Positions 19,694 to 24,608 of a stretch of DNA of 24,608 bases are shown piece by piece; the stretch's first letter is position 1; each line of letters starts with the position of its first letter. The translations under genes were made by a program, and so were the position numbers. The DNA comes from Basidiobolus ranarum. Its lineage: Eukaryota; Basidiobolomycota; Basidiobolomycetes; Basidiobolales. Where the stretch lies: the NCBI GenBank assembly GCA_040143965.1, contig JASJQH010000149.1, forward strand, positions 1-24,608, given 5' to 3'. Below the pieces are notes generated by a model, which had not been told where the DNA came from, did not search any database, and saw nothing but the letters and a program-made list of their open reading frames with translations.

Positions 19694-21314
19694 ATGGTAA
19701 GCAAAAACCTTGGCATATACTCTACTTGCTGCTCCTAAACATTCTTCTTCGATTAGGATGAACAATATGATGTTATTGTCCTCGGTACTGGTTTGACCGA
19801 ATGTATTCTCTCTGGTCTATTATCTGTTGAGGGTAAAAAGGTCCTCCACATGGACAGAAACGACTACTACGGCGGGGAGAGCGCAAGTTTGAACCTGAAC
19901 CAGGTAAGTTATACACTGGCACATTGCTTGTTGATAGCATAATAAACTCTTCGTTTAGCTATACAGAAAATTCCGAGATGGCAAGGAGCCTCCCGCTGAA
20001 TTGGGTCGGGAGCGTGATTACAATGTTGACTTGACTCCCAAGTTCATGATGGCCAACGGAGAGCTTGTCAAGGTCCTTACCCACACTGATGTGACTCGCT
20101 ACCTTGAATTCAAGCAAATCTCCGGATCCTACGTCTATGGTGAAGGGAAAATTTATAAAGTGCCCTCTAGTGAGGTTGAGGCTTTAACCAGTCCTCTTAT
20201 GGGATTAATGGAGAAACAAAGAGCCAAGAAATTCTTTGAATTCATGCAAAATTGGAAGGATGAGGACCCTTCCACTCATAATGGTATGTTTACAGTCGGT
20301 ATCATGCCAACGACGGTGTGAATTTAATTGTATCTTCCATTTTAGGTTTGGATATGGACAAAAACACTATGGCTGAGGTGTTCGAACAATTCAAATTGGA
20401 ACCTGCCACCCAAGAATTCATTGGCCATGCTTTGGCTTTGTATCTGGATAACGAGTAATTATTGGTTCATTGAGTGATTTACAAATTGGGTGCTAATATT
20501 CGATTCATGTTCTTGTAGTTATTTGAAAAAGCCTGCTCGTGAAGCCTACGAACGTATCGTTCTTTACATGTCCTCAATGGCTCGTTATGGAAAGAGCCCC
20601 TACATCTACCCTCTCTATGGCTTAGGCGAACTTCCTCAAGGTTTTGCCAGACTCAGTGCCATTTACGGTGGCACCTATATGTTGGACAAAAAGATTGAAG
20701 AGGTCGTATATGAAAATGGCGTCTTTGTTGGAGTCAAGTCTGGTGGCGAGATTGCTCGTGCCAAGCAAGTTATTGGTGACCCTTCGTACTTCACTGACAA
20801 GGTTCGCAAGAGTGGTAAGGTAATCAGAGCCATCTGTTTACTGAAGCACGCTATTCCCAACACTGGGGATGCCGATTCGGTTCAAATCATCATCCCACAA
20901 AGTCAAGTACAACGTAAACAAGGTAAGCTTGCTTTTCAATGAATTCTGAATAGCGTGGTATACTCATTTCTTGTCACAGATATCTACATAGCATGCGTAA
21001 GCTCAGCTCACAAGGTCTGTCCCAAGGATCATTATCTTGCTATTGTGTCCACTCTCGTTGAAACTGATGATCCTGAAGCGGAAATCAAGGCTGGATTAGA
21101 CCTTCTTGGCCCTATCAGTGAGAAATTCATCACAATCTCTGATCTTGAGGAGCCCACTGATGATGGCAGCAAGTCCAATGTCTTCATCTCCCGCTCCTAT
21201 GACGCCAGTACTCACTTTGAGAGTGTATATGATGAAGTAAAGGACATCTATAAGCGTATCACTGGACAAGATTTAGTATTGAAAAAGAGAGTGAGGGAAG
21301 AGGAGCAAGCTTAG
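19694..21314 (+). CDS. GDI1: Rab GDP-dissociation inhibitor
   Basis: Extracts prenylated GDP-bound Rab GTPases from membranes and recycles them through the cytosol; essential for vesicle traffic in yeast. Six exons: 19694-19696 (ATG only), 19757-19903, 19959-20283, 20346-20454, 20519-20922, 20980-21314; 440 aa, against 451 in yeast and 447 in mammals. The start reads [20 protein letters not shown], followed by [16 protein letters not shown], the conserved region 1 of the GDI/REP family that forms the Rab-binding platform. [20 protein letters not shown] and [22 protein letters not shown] are further family signatures. It ends in a basic/acidic tail ([13 protein letters not shown]). The short size and missing REP insert exclude Rab escort protein. 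All five introns are GT-AG. A poly(A) signal AATAAA lies at 21478-21483. Confidence 0.96.
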
Positions 21315-22140
21315 AAGCCATTCATACCCATTTGCATTTGATGTAATCCCTGTCCTAGCCCTTTCCTTCCCTTCCCTTCCCTTACCTCTACCCCCGTTTC
21401 GTGGTCGTTATTTAACAGATATGTAAAGTAAGAAATACCTCGATATTTCAATTGATTAATGCCCGATTTGCCCAGCAAATAAAATCTAATATTTATTACT
21501 CAATGACTGTTGACCTCAGTATTATCTATGGTGTTGACGTTCTCAGCATTATCTATGGCGTTTACATTAAGCTACGAGTGAAGTGATCCGATCGTTGAAC
21601 TTGGGGCTTTGCAGCAACGTTAAACAATAGATCAACCGACATCCTACTGCAATAGAGACTTCTAATCCTGCCTACTTCAGAGCCAACTGTAGAGTGAGAC
21701 ATGTAAACGGTTGGTTGAGGTAGTATTTGTGTCATAGCAATTGTCGGTGTTTGAGTGGATGTATGGTGGAAGTTGAGGAGAATTAATTGAACATCTACAA
21801 TTTAGGCCCAGCTGCATTGTTCCTACCTCAACTGAAACCCACAACAGCATTCATAAAAGCCATTGGTTTCTTCACAATGACATCAGATAATCCAACGTCT
21901 TTCCTTGAATTGTTTATAGTGATAGTCAAAGAAACCCCCTGGGAGGAATATGCGCTGAACTCGTGAATTCCAAAGAGTATAAATTATCAACAAACCCGAT
22001 ACGTCTTGCCTGATCTTCTTTTACCTTTTTGCTCTTTATTTTACAAAGCAGAATACCTGTCTTGTTGTAAGTAACTCTTAACTCAATGTTCCTCTGCATA
22101 AACCGTTAACATCCCGCCTTACTTTAATAGCCTATTCAGT
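21315..22140. other. Spacer between GDI and the membrane-protein gene
   Basis: Holds a (CCTTC)n-type pyrimidine run (~21360-21386), the GDI poly(A) signal (21478-21483) and an imperfect 27-bp tandem duplication (21515-21568). The region 21570-21970 has nothing recognised. A TATA-like TATAAAT at 21978-21984 and a probable 5'-UTR intron (GTAAGT at 22067 to TAG at 22130, 64 bp) precede the next gene. Confidence 0.45.
21515..21568. repeat. 27-bp imperfect tandem duplication, two copies
   Basis: CTCAGTATTATCTATGG and CTCAGCATTATCTATGG each start a 27-bp unit (21515-21541 and 21542-21568), with only a few differences. It is a small local duplication in non-coding sequence, without evident function. 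Confidence 0.75.
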
Positions 22141-22938
22141 ATGTCGAGCTGGACTCGTTTCTTGTTGATAGTAATAGCAATTTTAAGTCTTTCAACTGCT
22201 CGTCCAGCCATCTTACCTTTAAAACCATCCAGCACATCTGCACCCGCGAATAAACCAACATCTCTCCCCACCACAAGCAATGTCTCCCTAATTGTATCAA
22301 CTACTCCAACCTCTCACTCAGCAACGCCTGTCTCTTCATCCGAAAAATCTACACCCCCACCCATGACAACTTCTACCAACTCACTTCCGGCACCTACCAC
22401 TGCAAATCCTCCAAGCATCATTGATCCAGTGAAACCTCACTCTTCGGACAAACCTGCAGACACTCCAAGTCAAAGTTCAATTCCTGAGCCCACTCCTACC
22501 CTTACGCCTACTACCCCCACATCCACTATTACCCAACTTGAGTCGAAAACTCACTCTGAGGCGTCCAAGACAACACATAACACCATTCCCCCCGTGGCAA
22601 CCCCTAGACATTCTGCCACAACCAAGATCATCACTCCCAACGCTGCATCATCGGATATTTTGAGCTCGGAACAAAATCAGAATCCCAGCCAAAATCAATC
22701 AGAAAATGGAACCAATCGTTCCTTGATAGTGGCGGGAATTTCGGTAGGAGTAATCATAGCTTTAGCTTCGATTGGTATCTTTATTTTCCGTAAATGGAAA
22801 CTTTCCCCTTCACGTCGGTTTAGATGTAAATTAGAGGAAGGGGAGTGTTATAGAGAACTTCCATCCCGTTCCGGCTCTAGAAGAGAATTGGTTACACGTG
22901 ACCAAGACTCGGTATTCCTTAAAGAACTGCATTCATAG
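22141..22938 (+). CDS. Ser/Thr/Pro-rich single-pass membrane protein (mucin-like, wall-sensor-like)
   Basis: 265 aa. Residues 1-20 form a signal peptide (RFLLIVIAILSLSTA, likely cleaved before RPA). Residues ~21-192 are a Ser/Thr/Pro-rich ectodomain, expected to be heavily O-mannosylated, with N-glycosylation sequons near 47, 185, 189 and 192. Residues ~194-216 are a transmembrane helix (SLIVAGISVGVIIALASIGI), followed by a basic stop-transfer RKWK and a ~47-residue cytosolic tail with a SRSGSRREL segment. This topology is that of fungal cell-surface stress sensors (Mid2/Wtl or Msb2-like), but low complexity prevents assigning orthology and there is no WSC domain. ATG 22141 is chosen because the signal peptide follows at once; a 5'-UTR intron probably ends at 22130. 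Poly(A) signal AATAAA at 22982-22987. Confidence 0.8.
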   Translation: MSSWTRFLLIVIAILSLSTARPAILPLKPSSTSAPANKPTSLPTTSNVSLIVSTTPTSHSATPVSSSEKSTPPPMTTSTNSLPAPTTANPPSIIDPVKPHSSDKPADTPSQSSIPEPTPTLTPTTPTSTITQLESKTHSEASKTTHNTIPPVATPRHSATTKIITPNAASSDILSSEQNQNPSQNQSENGTNRSLIVAGISVGVIIALASIGIFIFRKWKLSPSRRFRCKLEEGECYRELPSRSGSRRELVTRDQDSVFLKELHS

Positions 22939-22981
22939 AGTAAATCAATTCAATTACTTTTATTATTCTTGTATAAATGAA

Positions 22982-22987
22982 AATAAA
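22982..22987 (+). terminator. Poly(A) signal AATAAA of the membrane-protein gene
   Basis: AATAAA 44 bases past the stop codon. The two convergent genes' stop codons are only ~150 bp apart, so their 3' ends are likely to lie close together or overlap. Confidence 0.45.
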
Positions 22988-23091
22988 CACAGTTAACTTT
23001 CTCAAGCCATACAAATACTGGTGATTATTTAAAGTAAGGGATATATAGCATGTATTTATAAATTAGAATCTATGAATTTTATATTGTCGAA

Positions 23092-24608
23092 CTAATTGGT
23101 ACGAATCTTCTTGGATTTTTCTTTTCTAGATGATCGGTTTCTCTTCTTCTCCGAATCACGCAATGCCTTTTGCTTTAGTTTACGAACTTCCTGTTTGGAT
23201 CCGAAATTGTTGTCGTGGAGGTACATATTGGCCATCCGCTTAGCTGCCGATACGTCATTGAGGATCTCAAGAACCTTAGTCTCCGATACCTTGTACTCCT
23301 CCAATTGTTTGTTAACTCGGGCTTCGATGTCATGTACAAGAGAGATATCCTTTTCGGTGACCAAAGATATAGCTCTACCACCACGACCAGCTCTGGCGGT
23401 ACGACCGACACGATGGATATAGTCAGTTGGATCACGGGGAAGGTTGTAGTTGAGTACAAGTTGAACAGTAGGAATATCGAGACCACGAGAACCAACATCA
23501 GTCGCAATTAGAATAGGAACCACGCTACTACGGAATTTACCGAGACTGTTCAAACGTTCGTTTTGATTCATCATAGAATGAAGTCCTGTACAACGAATAC
23601 CAAGCTCCACCAACATAGAACGAATGGTCTCGGCAGTTTGACAACGCCCAACAAAGATAATGGTACTTTTTCCCTTCAACTCCTCGGATTGTAATAAATG
23701 AACAAGATAGGCCTCACGGACGTAGGAAGGTAAGAAAACGTAGTTCTGGGTCAAAGTGGAAACGGTGGAAATTCTAGTATCACACTCATAGATGTGGGGA
23801 TTCTTAACTAGACCATCCTCAGCCGTCTTCATCTTTAAGATATCTTCAGTCATAGTGGCAGTGTAGAGAAGTGTCTGTCTTTTCTTATTGATGTTTTCGA
23901 AAATGGTATCAAGGTCTGGCTTGAAGGTTGGGTCTAGTAAACGATCAGCCTCATCCATGACCAAGAACCGTAAACGCTTGAAATGGTTGGTATTTGCACT
24001 ACTTAACATATGATCAGCTAATCTACCAGGTGTAGCGATCACAATGTGAGGTCTGCGAGCAAGTTGAAGAGCCTGGTGCATCATATCCATTCCACCAACA
24101 CACACGCAAACCTTCAGATTGATACCTTTGCCTAGCACTTCAAACTGCTCTGATATTTGGAAAGCCAACTCTCTAGTAGGGGTCAGAACCAATCCGAAAA
24201 CACCGTAAGGATCCTCTGACAATTTCTGAAGAATAGGAAGTGCAAATGCTGCGGTTTTACCCGAACCTGTTTTAGCACCACCAATGACATCTCTACCTAA
24301 AAGGCGAAGTAATAGCAAGATTAGTAAATACGACCATATACAATCTTTGATTTTTAGTAGAAATATGTACCAGCAAGAATTTCGGATATGGTGGCACGTT
24401 GAATCTCTGTTGGAGAGGAAATAGACATAGCTCCTAACGCGCGGACTAACCAGTTATCAATACCTAACGATTCGAAAGTTTCTTTTTGCTTTAACTCGGC
24501 AGGTATAAACTCCTCCTCTTCTTCTTCTTCTACTTCCTCGTCCTCTTCACTGTCTTTAGTCTCGTCTTCTTCCTTTTTTTCCTTCTCCTCCTCTTGCTCT
24601 TCCTCTTC
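23092..24608 (-). CDS. DBP8: ATP-dependent DEAD-box RNA helicase DBP8/DDX49, 5' end outside window
   Basis: Nucleolar helicase of the small ribosomal subunit pathway (18S rRNA maturation). Minus-strand exons: 24608-24371 (continues off the window) and 24296-23092, with a 74-bp GT-AG intron; 481 residues are visible. An acidic Glu/Lys-rich N-terminus precedes the Q motif (FESLGIDNWLVRALGAMSI ... SPTEIQ). Then come AKTGSGKT (I), PTRELA (Ia), TPGRLADH (Ib), DEAD (II), TAT instead of the usual SAT (III), IATDVGSRGLDIP (V) and HRVGRTARAGRGG (VI), and a Lys/Arg-rich tail (EKKRNRSSRKEKSKKIRTN). The GGMDMMHQALQLARRPHIVIATPGR-type region and YLVHLL favour Dbp8/DDX49 over Drs1 or Rrp3. The MLLLRLL stretch before GRDVIGG in the open frame is intron read-through; splicing gives EILAGRDVIGG. 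Confidence 0.93.

Noticed and set aside
23092-24318. DRS1/DDX27 as identity of the helicase
   Set aside because: The GGMDMMHQAL...RRPHIVIATPGRLADH region, the YLVHLL and LHSMM segments and the tail fit DBP8/DDX49 better.
1-24608. tRNA, rRNA, CRISPR or a metabolic gene cluster
   Set aside because: No cloverleaf with internal promoter boxes was recognised in the spacers, no regularly spaced repeats were found, and the neighbouring genes have unrelated functions.

Overview
This is an AT-rich fungal nuclear window. The fungal assignment rests on a monofunctional ~449-aa saccharopine reductase of the alpha-aminoadipate lysine pathway, short GT-AG introns (55-97 bp), fungal-type Ty1/copia elements and a Ser/Thr-rich wall-sensor-like protein. 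A complete cobalamin-dependent methionine synthase points away from Ascomycota and Basidiomycota, which normally use the B12-independent enzyme, and toward an early-diverging lineage (zygomycete-like or chytrid-like). The species cannot be named from sequence alone.

Layout. (1) Bases 1-6850 are a nest of broken Ty1/copia LTR retrotransposons in both orientations, with at least three LTR families: family A (~350 bp, at 1-161, 436-574, 2370-2720 and 3541-3890), family B (~320-348 bp, at 6222-6569 and elsewhere) and the end of a third family at 162-264. Gag, integrase, reverse transcriptase and RNase H remnants are recognisable; all are fossils. (2) 7206-8673 (-) is LYS9, with two introns. (3) 9379-10099 is a second LTR patch: a solo family B LTR with a perfect 5-bp target duplication, then an inverted pair of partial family B LTRs. 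(4) 11140-15092 (+) is a vitamin B12-dependent methionine synthase, four exons, 1255 aa. (5) 15432-16255 (+) is an FHIT-like histidine-triad hydrolase, six exons, one only 5 nt long. (6) 16897-18646 (+) is an F-box/leucine-rich-repeat protein with one intron. (7) 19694-21314 (+) is Rab GDP-dissociation inhibitor, six exons, the first coding exon being the ATG alone. (8) 22141-22938 (+) is a Ser/Thr/Pro-rich single-pass membrane protein. (9) 23092-24608 (-) is the DEAD-box helicase DBP8/DDX49, running off the right edge.

The genes do not form a pathway cluster: amino-acid metabolism (LYS9, methionine synthase), nucleotide hydrolysis (FHIT), ubiquitin targeting (F-box), vesicle traffic (GDI), cell surface and ribosome biogenesis (DBP8) sit side by side as ordinary housekeeping loci. 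All exon models were built by hand from splice sites, reading phase and family conservation; no transcript data were used. I did not find a convincing new multi-gene system. The most informative observations are the B12-dependent methionine synthase, the FHIT microexon, and the LTR architecture, including a tRNA-anticodon-arm type primer site.
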